Positions 1 through 6,873 of a stretch of DNA of 23,618 nucleotides are shown here, one piece after another; position 1 is the first letter of the stretch, and each line of letters begins with the position of its first letter. The translations under genes and the position numbers were made by a program. The notes beneath the pieces were generated by a model, which did not search any database, was not told the origin of the DNA, and worked only from the letters and a program-made list of their open reading frames with translations. This DNA is from an uncultured Porphyromonas sp. (GTDB lineage: Bacteria > Bacteroidota > Bacteroidia > Bacteroidales > Porphyromonadaceae): assembly GCA_905372565.1 (NCBI GenBank), contig CAJPPK010000027.1, positions 1 through 23,618 of the forward strand, in the 5' to 3' direction.

Positions 1-28
1 GCTTCTTGAGTGATGCTCTTACTTTCAT
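1..28 (-). CDS. rpmJ: 50S ribosomal protein L36 (partial, N-terminal 9 codons)
   Basis: Reading the minus strand from the ATG at 28-26 gives MKVRASLKK, the start of Bacteroidota ribosomal protein L36, a small protein of the large ribosomal subunit. The gene runs off the left edge of the window, so only nine codons are seen. It begins 12 nt after the infA stop, which is the standard order infA-rpmJ-rpsM in this phylum. That position supports the call as much as the short sequence does. Confidence 0.85.
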
Positions 29-40
29 ATCTATGTAGGG

Positions 41-259
41 TTATTTATATCTGAATGATATACGCCCCTTAGTCAAGTCATAGGGAGACATCTCTACCTT
101 GACCTTGTCCCCTGGGAGGATCTTGATATAATGCATACGCATCTTCCCAGAGATGTGGGCGGTGATGACGTGACCATTCTCCAGCTCCACCTTGAACATA
201 GCGTTCGAGAGTGCTTCGAGGATAGACCCGTCGAGTTCTATAGCTGCTTGCTTCGGCAT
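41..259 (-). CDS. infA: Translation initiation factor IF-1
   Basis: IF-1 binds the A site of the 30S subunit during initiation together with IF-2 and IF-3. The 72-residue product is exactly the usual length for the family. It shows the single S1-like OB-fold pattern: MPKQAAIELDG at the start, then FKVELENGHVITAHISGKMR, then the closing PYDLTKGRISFRYK. It lies 16 nt downstream of map and just before rpmJ, the usual place in Bacteroidota. No Shine-Dalgarno sequence precedes the ATG, as for most genes here. It is probably expressed from the operon promoter upstream of rpsH. Confidence 0.97.
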   Translation of the reverse strand: MPKQAAIELDGSILEALSNAMFKVELENGHVITAHISGKMRMHYIKILPGDKVKVEMSPYDLTKGRISFRYK

Positions 260-275
260 ATATGCTTATTACGTC

Positions 276-1064
276 TTAAAACTCTCTGTCTACTAAGACC
301 TCCTTAATGAAGTCAAACGAAGATAGGATGTCAGCCTTACCGTCACGGATAGCTACACAGTGCTCGAAGTGTGCCGAGGGCTTCCCGGTCTTCGTGCGAA
401 CTGTCCAACCATCGTTGCGGTCAAAGACCACATTCTTCGAGCCTAGATTAACCATAGGCTCGATGCAGATGCACATCCCCGAGCGGAGCTCTGCACCTGT
501 ACCACGGCGGCCAAAGTTTGGAACACCTGGCTCCTCATGCATATTCTTCCCGATACCATGTCCTTCGAGCTCACGGACGATGTGATAGCCTCGCTTCTCG
601 CAATACTGCTGAACAGCTGAGCTAATATCACCGACACGCTTACCCGCTACCGCCTGCTCTATACCTATATATAGAGACTCCTTAGTGGTGCGGAGTAGAG
701 CAAGGACTTCGGGAGCGATTTCACCGACAGCAAAGGTATAAGCGGAGTCACCAGTAAAACCTGCGAGCTTCGTGCCACAGTCTACGGAGACAATATCCCC
801 TTCCTTGAGGATCACCTTTGCCGAAGGGATACCATGAACGACATGGTCATTGACCGACGTACATAGACTCCCAGGGAAACCATTATAGCCAAGGAAAGCT
901 GGAGTAGCACCGTTATCACGGATAAACTCCTCTGCACGACGATCAAGATCCAGGGTAGAGACCCCAGGAGCGATGATCTTTGCCACCTCGGCTAGAGTAC
1001 GACCTACCAGCAGGTTTGCCGCACGCATGAGTTCGATTTCTTCGTCTGTCTTGAGATAGATCAT
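276..1064 (-). CDS. map: Methionine aminopeptidase, type I
   Basis: This cytosolic metalloprotease removes the initiator methionine from new proteins. The 262-residue product is the length of a type I enzyme without an N-terminal extension. All expected catalytic and metal residues can be seen: H77 in VVHGIP, D95 in VSVDCGT, D106 in FTGDSA, H169 in EGHGIG, E202 in CIEPM and E234 in FEHCV. The start codon is 1 nt from the secY stop and infA follows 16 nt later, so it is tightly cotranscribed. A map gene between secY and infA is normal for Bacteroidota and Firmicutes. Nothing unusual was seen. Confidence 0.97.
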   Translation of the reverse strand: MIYLKTDEEIELMRAANLLVGRTLAEVAKIIAPGVSTLDLDRRAEEFIRDNGATPAFLGYNGFPGSLCTSVNDHVVHGIPSAKVILKEGDIVSVDCGTKLAGFTGDSAYTFAVGEIAPEVLALLRTTKESLYIGIEQAVAGKRVGDISSAVQQYCEKRGYHIVRELEGHGIGKNMHEEPGVPNFGRRGTGAELRSGMCICIEPMVNLGSKNVVFDRNDGWTVRTKTGKPSAHFEHCVAIRDGKADILSSFDFIKEVLVDREF

Positions 1065-1065
1065 C

Positions 1066-2406
1066 TTAGTAAGCAGCTACAGAGCCTGTGCGTCCCTTGA
1101 TACGACCGCTCTTTAGCAGCCCATCATAGTGGCGCATCAAGAGGTGGCTTTCGATCTGCTGGAGCGTATCGAGCACGACCCCAACAAGGATCAGGAGCGA
1201 CGTACCTCCAAAGAACTGAGCAAAGCCCCCCGAGATACCGAGGATGCGAGCAAAAGCGGGCATGATCGCTACGATCGCCAGGAAGAATGCTCCTGGGAGC
1301 GTAATGCGGTCCATGATCGTATCGAGATAATCCTTCGTCGCCTTACCAGGCTTCACACCAGGGATAAACCCATTATTACGCTTCAGGTCGTTAGCCATCT
1401 GCGTTGGGTTGATGGTGATCGCTGTATAGAAATAGGTAAAGAGAAGGATCAAGATAGCGAAGACGAGGTTATACCAGATGCCCGTATTGTCCATGAAGGC
1501 ACGTACGAAGCCACTAGCATTATCCCCCTGCGCCCAGCTAATGAGCGTAATAGGGAGCATCATAATCGTCTGAGCAAAGATGATAGGCATTACGTTCGCA
1601 GCATTCACCTTCAAGGGGATATACTGACGTGCGCCACCATACTGCTTATTTCCTACGACACGCTTAGCATATTGGACAGGAACACGACGCGTACCCTGAA
1701 CAAGGAGGATAGCTCCAGCCATAACGAGGAGGAGGAAGACGATCTCACCGAGGAACCACACAAGTCCCCCTGCACCACCAGCTGCACGAGTTCCCCATTC
1801 GGAGAGTAGTGCCCCTGGGAGGCGGGCGATGATCCCGATCATGATGATCAGCGAGACACCATTGCCCAATCCCTTATCGGTGATACGCTCACCAAGCCAG
1901 AGGACGAACATGCTACCTGCTGCCATAACCACGATCGCATAGATATCAAACCAGAGGCCATGGGGCATCGAGCCACCTACACTCTGAAGCTGTACATTGA
2001 GGTTGACGAGGTATGCCGAACCCTGTACGAGCAGGAGGAGTACGGTCAGATAGCGTGTCCACTGGTCGATCTTTCGGCGCCCACTCTCGCCCTCCTGCTG
2101 TAGCTTCTGGATAGAAGGTACAATGATGGCGGCGAGCTGCATAACGATAGAGGCGGAGATATAAGGCATGATCCCCATAGCGAAGATCGAAGCATTCGAG
2201 AATGCTCCCCCGGAGAACATATCTAGGAGTGCCATCAGCCCCTCACTCGTCTGCGACTGCAGAGCGCTGAGCTGGTTTGGATCAATCCCTGGGATCACAA
2301 TAAACGATCCCAAGCGATAGATCAGGACGAAAAACAAGGTGGTGAGGATCCGCTGACGCAGCTCCTCAACCTTCCAAATGTTTTTCAGTGTCTCTACAAA
2401 ACGCAT
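1066..2406 (-). CDS. secY: Protein translocase subunit SecY
   Basis: SecY is the pore-forming subunit of the SecYEG channel in the inner membrane. The 446-residue product has about ten strongly hydrophobic segments in the family order. It begins MRFVETLKNIWKVEELR with the first segment near residues 20-37. It carries the plug-region pattern GLMALLDMFSGGAFSNASIFAMGIMPYIS around residues 55-85, and the cytoplasmic loop RRVPVQYAKRVVG around 240-252. The C-terminal tail ends in a short basic RIKGRTGSVAAY. It starts 11 nt after the rplO stop inside the ribosomal operon, as in most bacteria. A long open frame on the plus strand opposite its 3' half is a codon-bias shadow. Confidence 0.97.
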   Translation of the reverse strand: MRFVETLKNIWKVEELRQRILTTLFFVLIYRLGSFIVIPGIDPNQLSALQSQTSEGLMALLDMFSGGAFSNASIFAMGIMPYISASIVMQLAAIIVPSIQKLQQEGESGRRKIDQWTRYLTVLLLLVQGSAYLVNLNVQLQSVGGSMPHGLWFDIYAIVVMAAGSMFVLWLGERITDKGLGNGVSLIIMIGIIARLPGALLSEWGTRAAGGAGGLVWFLGEIVFLLLVMAGAILLVQGTRRVPVQYAKRVVGNKQYGGARQYIPLKVNAANVMPIIFAQTIMMLPITLISWAQGDNASGFVRAFMDNTGIWYNLVFAILILLFTYFYTAITINPTQMANDLKRNNGFIPGVKPGKATKDYLDTIMDRITLPGAFFLAIVAIMPAFARILGISGGFAQFFGGTSLLILVGVVLDTLQQIESHLLMRHYDGLLKSGRIKGRTGSVAAY

Positions 2407-2417
2407 GAGCGATTTAA

Positions 2418-2864
2418 TTAGAGCTTGATAATACTACCACCCTGAGCGATGATAGCTGCCTCAGCTGACTTGGAGAATGCATTGGCTTCGACGTCGAGCT
2501 TGAGGCTCAAAGCACCGTTACCAAGGATCTTCACGAGGTCATTCTTACCGACGAGACCAGCCTCGATGAGGTCAGCCTTAGCGATACGAGAGAGCCCCTT
2601 AGCTTCAGCAAGACGCTGGAGCGTATCCAGATTTACTGGAGCATACTCCACACGGTTGATATTCGTGAAGCCGAACTTAGGCAGACGACGCTGGATAGGC
2701 ATCTGACCACCTTCGAAGCCGAGCTTCTTGGAATAACCTGAGCGGCTCTTTGCCCCCTTATGACCACGCGTAGAAGTACCACCGAGACCAGAGCCAGGAC
2801 CACGACCGATACGCTTGCGCGTCTTGACTGAGCCCGCAGCGGGCTTCAAACTTGATAGATTCAT
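2418..2864 (-). CDS. rplO: 50S ribosomal protein L15
   Basis: L15 is a late-assembling large-subunit protein. The 148-residue length is normal. The glycine- and arginine-rich N-terminal extension is plain (RKRIGRGPGSGLGGTSTRGHKG), followed by GYSKKLGFEGGQMPIQRRLPKFGF, the most conserved stretch of the family. The C-terminal domain ends AAIIAQGGSIIKL. It lies between rpmD and secY in the standard spc order, with 29 nt after rpmD and 11 nt before secY. The start is preceded by an A-rich leader without a Shine-Dalgarno sequence. Confidence 0.97.
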   Translation of the reverse strand: MNLSSLKPAAGSVKTRKRIGRGPGSGLGGTSTRGHKGAKSRSGYSKKLGFEGGQMPIQRRLPKFGFTNINRVEYAPVNLDTLQRLAEAKGLSRIAKADLIEAGLVGKNDLVKILGNGALSLKLDVEANAFSKSAEAAIIAQGGSIIKL

Positions 2865-2893
2865 CTTTGTTTTCTGTCTTTCTTATAGGGTGA

Positions 2894-3070
2894 TTACTCT
2901 ACGATGCGTACCAGGTGCTTGACGGCTTCGACCATACCACGGATCTGTGGTGTGTCGTTATGCTCGACGATCTGGTTGAGCTTCTTCAGTCCGAGTGCCT
3001 GAAGGGTTAGCTTCTGGACCTTAGGGCTCTTGATCTTACTACGTACTTGTTGGATCTTAATCTGTGCCAT
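2894..3070 (-). CDS. rpmD: 50S ribosomal protein L30
   Basis: L30 is a small large-subunit protein. Starting at the ATG at 3070-3068 gives MAQIKIQQVRSKIKSPKVQK, 58 residues, the normal length. It has the family core (TLQALGLKKLNQIVEHNDTPQIRGMVEAVKHLV). The frame stays open four codons further upstream to 3082 (MTST), but the inner ATG fits the family start and spacing better. It sits 27 nt after rpsE and 29 nt before rplO, in the standard order. Confidence 0.95.
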   Translation of the reverse strand: MAQIKIQQVRSKIKSPKVQKLTLQALGLKKLNQIVEHNDTPQIRGMVEAVKHLVRIVE

Positions 3071-3097
3071 TGTACTTGTCAAATCTAGTGATGATGA

Positions 3098-3622
3098 TTA
3101 GCCCTTGAAGACCTTTTCGACAGAGACACCACGCTGACGAGCTACCATCAGAGGAGAGCGCATCTGAGTCAATGCTTCGATCGTAGCCTTAACGAGGTTG
3201 TGTGGGTTAGAAGAGCCCTTGCTCTTAGCGAGGACGTCCGTGACACCGACGCTTTCGAGGACAGCGCGCATAGCACCACCAGCCTTAACACCGGTACCGG
3301 CAGAAGCAGGCTTTAGGAATACACGAGCGCCACCGTAGGATGCGACCTGTTCGTGAGGGATCGTACCCTTATGGAGGGGGATCTGCTTAAGATTACGGCG
3401 AGCAGCTGCACCACCCTTCTGGATAGCGGCAGAGACTTCACCAGCCTTACCGAGGCCGAAGCCGATACGGCCTTCTTCATCACCGACGACGACGATAGCT
3501 GCGAAGGTAAAGGTACGACCACCCTTAGTAACCTTAGTTACACGGTTGATGGCCACGAGGCGTTCGACGAGCTTATCCTTCTGTTCGGAGTCGCGTGGGG
3601 TTCTGGAGCGATTATCTGACAT
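3098..3622 (-). CDS. rpsE: 30S ribosomal protein S5
   Basis: S5 is a small-subunit protein involved in decoding accuracy and helicase action at the mRNA entry channel. The 174-residue product has both classic halves. The N-terminal dsRNA-binding-like domain contains RVTKVTKGGRTFTFAAIVVVGDEEGRIGFGLGKAGEVSAAIQKG. The C-terminal domain contains GTGVKAGGAMRAVLESVGVTDVLAKSKGSSNPHNLVKAT. It is 14 nt downstream of rplR and 27 nt upstream of rpmD. No Shine-Dalgarno sequence precedes it. Nothing unusual was seen. Confidence 0.97.
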   Translation of the reverse strand: MSDNRSRTPRDSEQKDKLVERLVAINRVTKVTKGGRTFTFAAIVVVGDEEGRIGFGLGKAGEVSAAIQKGGAAARRNLKQIPLHKGTIPHEQVASYGGARVFLKPASAGTGVKAGGAMRAVLESVGVTDVLAKSKGSSNPHNLVKATIEALTQMRSPLMVARQRGVSVEKVFKG

Positions 3623-3636
3623 TGCTATTGGCGGTA

Positions 3637-3981
3637 TTAAAAGTTAAGACCTGCAGCACGTGCTGCATCTGCGAGCTCCTTCACGCGGCCGTGATAGAGG
3701 TAGCCGTTACGGTCGAATACTACGGAGGAGACACCTGCAGCCTGAGCAGCCTTAGCTACTTCAGCACCTACGAGGGCAGCGATCTCCTTCTTCGTCCCTG
3801 TAGCTTCGAGCTTGAGGGAGGAAGCGCTAGCGATCGTGATGCCTTCGACATCATTGATCACCTGAGCGTAGATCTGCTTATTGCTTCGGAATACCGTCAG
3901 GCGAGGACGCTCTGCCGTACCGCTGATCTTGGCACGTACACGCGTCTTGATCTTCTGTCTTCTTGTTTCTTTCTGTGGCAT
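3637..3981 (-). CDS. rplR: 50S ribosomal protein L18
   Basis: L18 binds 5S rRNA and mediates its attachment to 23S rRNA. The 114-residue product has the basic N-terminus (ETRRQKIKTRVRAKI), the central RPRLTVFRSNKQIYAQVINDVEG and the C-terminal FDRNGYLYHGRVKELADAARAAGLNF, all diagnostic. It is 24 nt downstream of rplF and 14 nt upstream of rpsE. The leader is A/T-rich without a Shine-Dalgarno sequence. Confidence 0.97.
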   Translation of the reverse strand: MPQKETRRQKIKTRVRAKISGTAERPRLTVFRSNKQIYAQVINDVEGITIASASSLKLEATGTKKEIAALVGAEVAKAAQAAGVSSVVFDRNGYLYHGRVKELADAARAAGLNF

Positions 3982-4005
3982 GATAGCTTTATACGTGTTT
4001 AGCGG

Positions 4006-4557
4006 TTACTTACCTGCGCTCTTACCCGACTTACGACGGACAACTTCGCCTTCGAAGCGGATACCCTTACCCTTGTAAGGCTCAGGCATACGGAAGGAGC
4101 GAATCTTAGCACAAACCTGTCCTAGGAGCTGCTTGTCAGCGCTAGAGAGGATGATAAGTGGGTTCTTGTTACGCTCGGTCTTCGTCTCCAGGTTGATTTC
4201 CTTAGGGAGCTGGAGGAAGATGCTGTGCGTAAAGCCGAGGCTAAGCTCGAGGATCTGACCCTGATTGGAGGCACGATAACCGACACCGACGAGCTCGAGG
4301 GTCTTCGAGAAGCCTTCAGAGACACCCGTGACCATATTCTGGATCAGGGCACGATATAGGCCATGAAGTGAGCGCTCCTGGCGCTCGTCGCTGCTACGGC
4401 TAACGAGTACCTGATCGCCTTCTACTGCGACGGAGATACGAGCATCTACATTCTGCGTGAGTTCACCCTTAGCGCCCTTGACGGTGACGACACCATCCTT
4501 GACGGACACGGTAACTCCTGCGGGGATGCTGATGGGGTGCTTACCTATTCTTGACAT
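4006..4557 (-). CDS. rplF: 50S ribosomal protein L6
   Basis: L6 is a large-subunit protein near the factor-binding site. From the ATG at 4557-4555 the product is 183 residues: MSRIGKHPISIPAGVTV at the start, two L6-type alpha/beta domains, and the conserved C-terminal MPEPYKGKGIRFEGEVVRRKSGKSAGK. The frame is open 14 codons further up (to 4599), overlapping rpsH. The inner start is preferred because it matches the family N-terminus and lies 6 nt after a perfect AAGGAGG at 4570-4564. That Shine-Dalgarno sequence is exceptional in this operon, where no other gene has one. It lies just after the rpsH stop (4576-4574), so translation coupling is also possible. Confidence 0.96.
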   Translation of the reverse strand: MSRIGKHPISIPAGVTVSVKDGVVTVKGAKGELTQNVDARISVAVEGDQVLVSRSSDERQERSLHGLYRALIQNMVTGVSEGFSKTLELVGVGYRASNQGQILELSLGFTHSIFLQLPKEINLETKTERNKNPLIILSSADKQLLGQVCAKIRSFRMPEPYKGKGIRFEGEVVRRKSGKSAGK

Positions 4558-4563
4558 TGTATT

Positions 4564-4570
4564 CCTCCTT
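4564..4570 (-). promoter_or_regulatory. Strong Shine-Dalgarno site of rplF
   Basis: The minus strand reads AAGGAGG six bases before the rplF ATG, a full match to the CCUCCUU at the 3' end of 16S rRNA. It decides the rplF start at 4557 over the longer open frame. The other genes of this operon have A/T-rich leaders without such a site, as usual in Bacteroidota, where the ribosome hides its anti-Shine-Dalgarno sequence. Confidence 0.8.
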
Positions 4571-4573
4571 ACT

Positions 4574-4969
4574 TTAGTAGATGTAACATAGTACTTCACC
4601 GCCCACCTTGAGCTGAGAAGCTTCCTTGTCGGTCATGACACCCTTAGAAGTGGAGAGGATAGCGATACCAAGACCATTGAGTACGCGGGGCATCTCACGA
4701 TAGCCGACATACTTACGAAGACCAGGGCGAGAGACACGCTTCAGAGCCTTAAGGGCATTGACCTTACCTGAGCGGTCGTACTTGAGAGCCACCTTGATGC
4801 TCCCCTGAGGGCCGTCTTCGACAAACTTGAAGTTGAGGATGTACCCCTTGTCGAAGAGGATCTTCGTGATCTCTTTCTTTAGATTAGACGCGGGGATCTC
4901 GACCACACGGTGGCCTGCCTTCACTGCATTGCGCAGACGCGTCAGGTAATCTGCAATAGGATCTGTCAT
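4574..4969 (-). CDS. rpsH: 30S ribosomal protein S8 (first gene of this operon segment)
   Basis: S8 binds helix 21 of 16S rRNA early in small-subunit assembly; in E. coli it also represses translation of the spc operon. The 131-residue product is normal: MTDPIADYLTRLRNAVKAGHRVVEIPASNLKKEI at the start and the conserved C-terminal pattern ILSTSKGVMTDKEASQLKVGGEVLCYIY. It is normally preceded by rpsN, rplE, rplX and rplN, but no such gene lies upstream here. A promoter-like site and a hairpin lie in the 100 nt before the ATG instead, so rpsH appears to head its transcript. The gene itself looks intact. Confidence 0.97.
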   Translation of the reverse strand: MTDPIADYLTRLRNAVKAGHRVVEIPASNLKKEITKILFDKGYILNFKFVEDGPQGSIKVALKYDRSGKVNALKALKRVSRPGLRKYVGYREMPRVLNGLGIAILSTSKGVMTDKEASQLKVGGEVLCYIY

Positions 4970-4986
4970 TAAGATTGAGAATTAAA

Positions 4987-5007
4987 TTGATCCGGACACC
5001 CGGACAA
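4987..5007 (-). promoter_or_regulatory. Leader hairpin upstream of rpsH
   Basis: On the minus strand TCCGG-GTGT-CCGGA (5004-4991) forms a perfect 5-bp stem with a 4-nt loop. TTG/CAA flanks can extend it across one bulged or wobble base. It ends about 20 nt before the rpsH ATG and lies inside the predicted transcript. S8 is known in other bacteria to repress its operon by binding an mRNA stem-loop, so an autoregulatory role is possible. I see no clear copy of the 16S helix 21 core, so function is unproven. Confidence 0.4.
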
Positions 5008-5060
5008 TATTTAAACATACTGCTTGTGCTCTGCCTTAGGTTAGCCTCACTACGTACGGA

Positions 5061-5094
5061 CATAGGTATCCACCGAGGGCAAAAAGCACACAAA
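5061..5094 (-). promoter_or_regulatory. Bacteroidota-type promoter for the rpsH operon
   Basis: On the minus strand TTTG (5094-5091) is followed after 22 nt by TACCTATG (5068-5061), one mismatch from the TAnnTTTG -7 element; the spacing is close to the usual range. Predicted transcription would start near 5054, leaving a leader of about 85 nt that contains the hairpin at 4987-5007. It explains how the operon half can be expressed without its usual upstream genes. Confidence 0.5.
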
Positions 5095-5149
5095 AGTACA
5101 AAGAACTTATGAGACTTGCAACTATCACATTAACACGCATATCGCATCA

Positions 5150-5391
5150 ACTCTACCATGGCTTGCCGAAGGAGCGTACTCTCCCCCTTCAGCGCCCCAC
5201 CTCCGACCCAAAATCCACAAAATCAAGCTATTTCAACTAACCATCTCCGTTCACAAGAAAAAGAGCCTTCGATGCTCCGCTCACCGACTAGCTTCAGAAG
5301 CAACCCCTACCTTCGTCCGAAGAAAGATAGACCTCTCCTCGGGGGAAGATATACCTCTTGCCCCACGAAGCTATACCTTAATTGTAGGGTA
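5150..5391. repeat. Degenerate 22-bp-period tandem array (array A)
   Basis: Set out in rows of 22 from position 5150, this stretch shows a recurring core at columns 5-9 (TACCT or close variants such as GACCT, CACCT, AGCCT) and often a row ending in GAA or AA. The best rows start at 5304, 5326, 5348 and 5370, for example GATATACCT at 5348 and GCTATACCT at 5370. Rows at 5172 and 5216 fit poorly, and phase fades after 5391. The plus strand is C-rich and G-poor. Since 22 is not a multiple of 3, the 110-codon open frame at 5158-5490 is not a repeat protein. Related cores occur at 9277-9342 and 12435-12586. Confidence 0.6.
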
Positions 5392-5707
5392 GCCTTAAGC
5401 CTGCCCTCCAAGACACTTCTCCGCCCCTACACCAAGCACTCCACAAGACTACACAAACACAGGGCTAAAGCGGACTTAAAAAAATCTTAGAGAGGGGACA
5501 CACTAAGGCGAAGCGGGCAAACGTTTTTTCTTCAAAAGCAAGAGGCTTACTGTTCCTCCTTCGCACCCTTCGGCGTTCTGGTGCCCGCGAGCACTATCCG
5601 AGGACATCTTTGCTATGGATTACACCACCCTCCTCCTATCGGGTGACTCAGAGAGATTAGTCTGGGAAACGAGTATCTATGATCTCGGGCGGTGTCGGGA
5701 TTTTCCT
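5392..5707. other. Gene-free stretch between array A and the lipoprotein promoter
   Basis: I see no supportable gene here. The first 90 bases keep a C-rich plus strand with faint traces of the 22-bp rhythm. A T-run at 5525-5530 has no hairpin before it. Weak inverted repeats (GCACC near 5564 with GGTGC near 5580; CACCC near 5625 with GGGTG near 5640) could fold in RNA but match no family I recognise. A 31-codon frame at 5615-5710 is open by chance or is a remnant. Confidence 0.5.
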
Positions 5708-5715
5708 TAGCTTTG
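5708..5715 (+). promoter_or_regulatory. -7 promoter element for the lipoprotein-trmD unit
   Basis: TAGCTTTG matches the Bacteroidota -7 consensus TAnnTTTG exactly and is followed by C. Transcription would start near 5722, leaving a leader of about 37 nt before the ATG at 5759. No clear TTTG was seen at the -33 position. The surrounding bases TTCCTTAnnTTTGC are shared with the element before the CoA-transferase at 7588. Confidence 0.55.
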
Positions 5716-5758
5716 CACCACATTGGCGTAATGTCTAATCTTATAAGATACTTGCCCT

Positions 5759-6835
5759 ATGAAACGAACTCACTTTGCCCTAGCTTGCGCTAGCGCCCTG
5801 CTCCTAAGCAGCTGCTTTAACAAGAACGGAGACGGCCCTTCTCGCCCTTCGATCCCACCTCGCTCCCTCCTAGCCGGTAAGGTAGAGATGCGAACGACTA
5901 CCCTACTGGATGCCTCAAGCAAGGCAATCGGTCGTATCGAAGAGACTTTCGGCAAACAAGGCGAGCGTCTCCGCCGAGATAGCTCCGAACTCAATGGCAC
6001 GACCCCAACCCTTCGCTTTAGCAAGGTCTACCATCGTGACAAGACAGGCTACCTTAGCTCCATCGCCACCCACCGTATCACGACCGCAGGCGAAGAAAAG
6101 CGGGAAGAAGCCTTTACCTACAAGCCCTACGGCGAAGGCGTCCGCCTGCTGACAGCACAGACCCTCTACGACGGAGCCAAGAACAAACTCACCGAAACCA
6201 CCTATACCTACCTTGGTCTTCGTCCTGAGAGCTCCATCACCACGACCTACCCTAACTCCTCCCCAGGTCAAACGACCACCCAAGTCGTCTATACGCAGTA
6301 CCGCCAGGAGGGCGTCTTCGAAGTCGCTCGATCCTACGAACGCGTCAAGGGAGCTAACCCTAAGGATCCCGATCGCCCACGCTACCTCCAAGAAGAGTGG
6401 GTGCGTCGTGACCTCTACGGCCGTCCCATTCAGCGAGAAGTGATCTACTTCGACACCAGCGTCGATCCCGAGAAGCAGGACCTCAATAAGCCTACCCGTC
6501 TGGAGCTCCAGATCTGGCGCTATACAGCCTACGGAGATGAAGAGGTGTACAGCCTATCTACCTACACCCCAAGGAAGGATGCTAACCCCTCCAAGCCCTC
6601 CGGGAAGAGTCTCAGCTCCGAGGATGGCATCGAGGCAGTCTCTGCTACTCCTGAGCGCAAATCGTACCTTGAACTCTCGGATCTCCTTATCTACGAGTAC
6701 CGATACACGACCCCTGACAAGAATGGCTTCCCCACTCACTGCGAAGTCACCGAGACAAAGGGTCTGAAGAAGGTCAAGTCTACGACATCTCGCACCATCG
6801 CCTACCGCCTCTTCCCTGAAGGTAAGGGCAAGTAA
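5759..6835 (+). CDS. Putative lipoprotein with YD/RHS-like beta repeats, unknown function
   Basis: I do not recognise this 358-residue protein. It begins with a lipoprotein signal peptide: MKRTHFALACASALLLSSC, with the lipobox LSSC placing the lipidated cysteine at residue 19. Residues after the cysteine (FNKNGDGPS) are not the acidic cluster of a typical surface-export signal, so its final side of the outer membrane is uncertain. The rest is rich in Thr, Tyr, Arg and Pro. It has recurring tyrosine-alternating strands (TYTYLG, VVYTQYRQ, LQIWRYTAYGDEEVY, LLIYEYRYTTPDKNGFPTH) that recall degenerate YD/RHS-type hairpins of Bacteroidota lipoproteins. It has an exact -7 promoter element about 45 nt upstream and lies 38 nt before trmD, so both are probably cotranscribed. 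The link to trmD gives no clear functional hint. Confidence 0.75.
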   Translation: MKRTHFALACASALLLSSCFNKNGDGPSRPSIPPRSLLAGKVEMRTTTLLDASSKAIGRIEETFGKQGERLRRDSSELNGTTPTLRFSKVYHRDKTGYLSSIATHRITTAGEEKREEAFTYKPYGEGVRLLTAQTLYDGAKNKLTETTYTYLGLRPESSITTTYPNSSPGQTTTQVVYTQYRQEGVFEVARSYERVKGANPKDPDRPRYLQEEWVRRDLYGRPIQREVIYFDTSVDPEKQDLNKPTRLELQIWRYTAYGDEEVYSLSTYTPRKDANPSKPSGKSLSSEDGIEAVSATPERKSYLELSDLLIYEYRYTTPDKNGFPTHCEVTETKGLKKVKSTTSRTIAYRLFPEGKGK

Positions 6836-6873
6836 CCCTACCATCTTCTTTCTTCCACATCCCATCTAGCCAC

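Noticed and set aside
1129..1809. 226-codon plus-strand frame opposite secY
   Set aside because: The secY frame is certain. The antisense product is charged and featureless and follows from the codon bias of secY.
4884..5093. 69-codon minus-strand frame overlapping the rpsH start, considered as an rpsN remnant
   Set aside because: Its translation shows none of the S14 features (no AKxSxxxRxxKR start, no zinc or NRC pattern) and it overlaps the promoter and leader of rpsH.
5158..5490. 110-codon plus-strand open frame in the gap upstream of rpsH
   Set aside because: It lies across the 22-bp repeat array, whose period is not a multiple of 3. The translation has low-complexity Pro/Ser/Lys content without domain features and no promoter or leader was seen.
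5615..5710. 31-codon plus-strand frame (MDYTTLLLSGDSERLVW...) before the lipoprotein
   Set aside because: It is short, has only a weak TTTG-like element before it, and its stop overlaps the -7 element of the next gene. It could be a remnant or chance; support is not sufficient.
5915..6391. 158-codon minus-strand frame opposite the lipoprotein gene
   Set aside because: The plus frame has a lipobox signal peptide, a promoter and cotranscription with trmD. The reverse frame has no start signal or recognisable domain.
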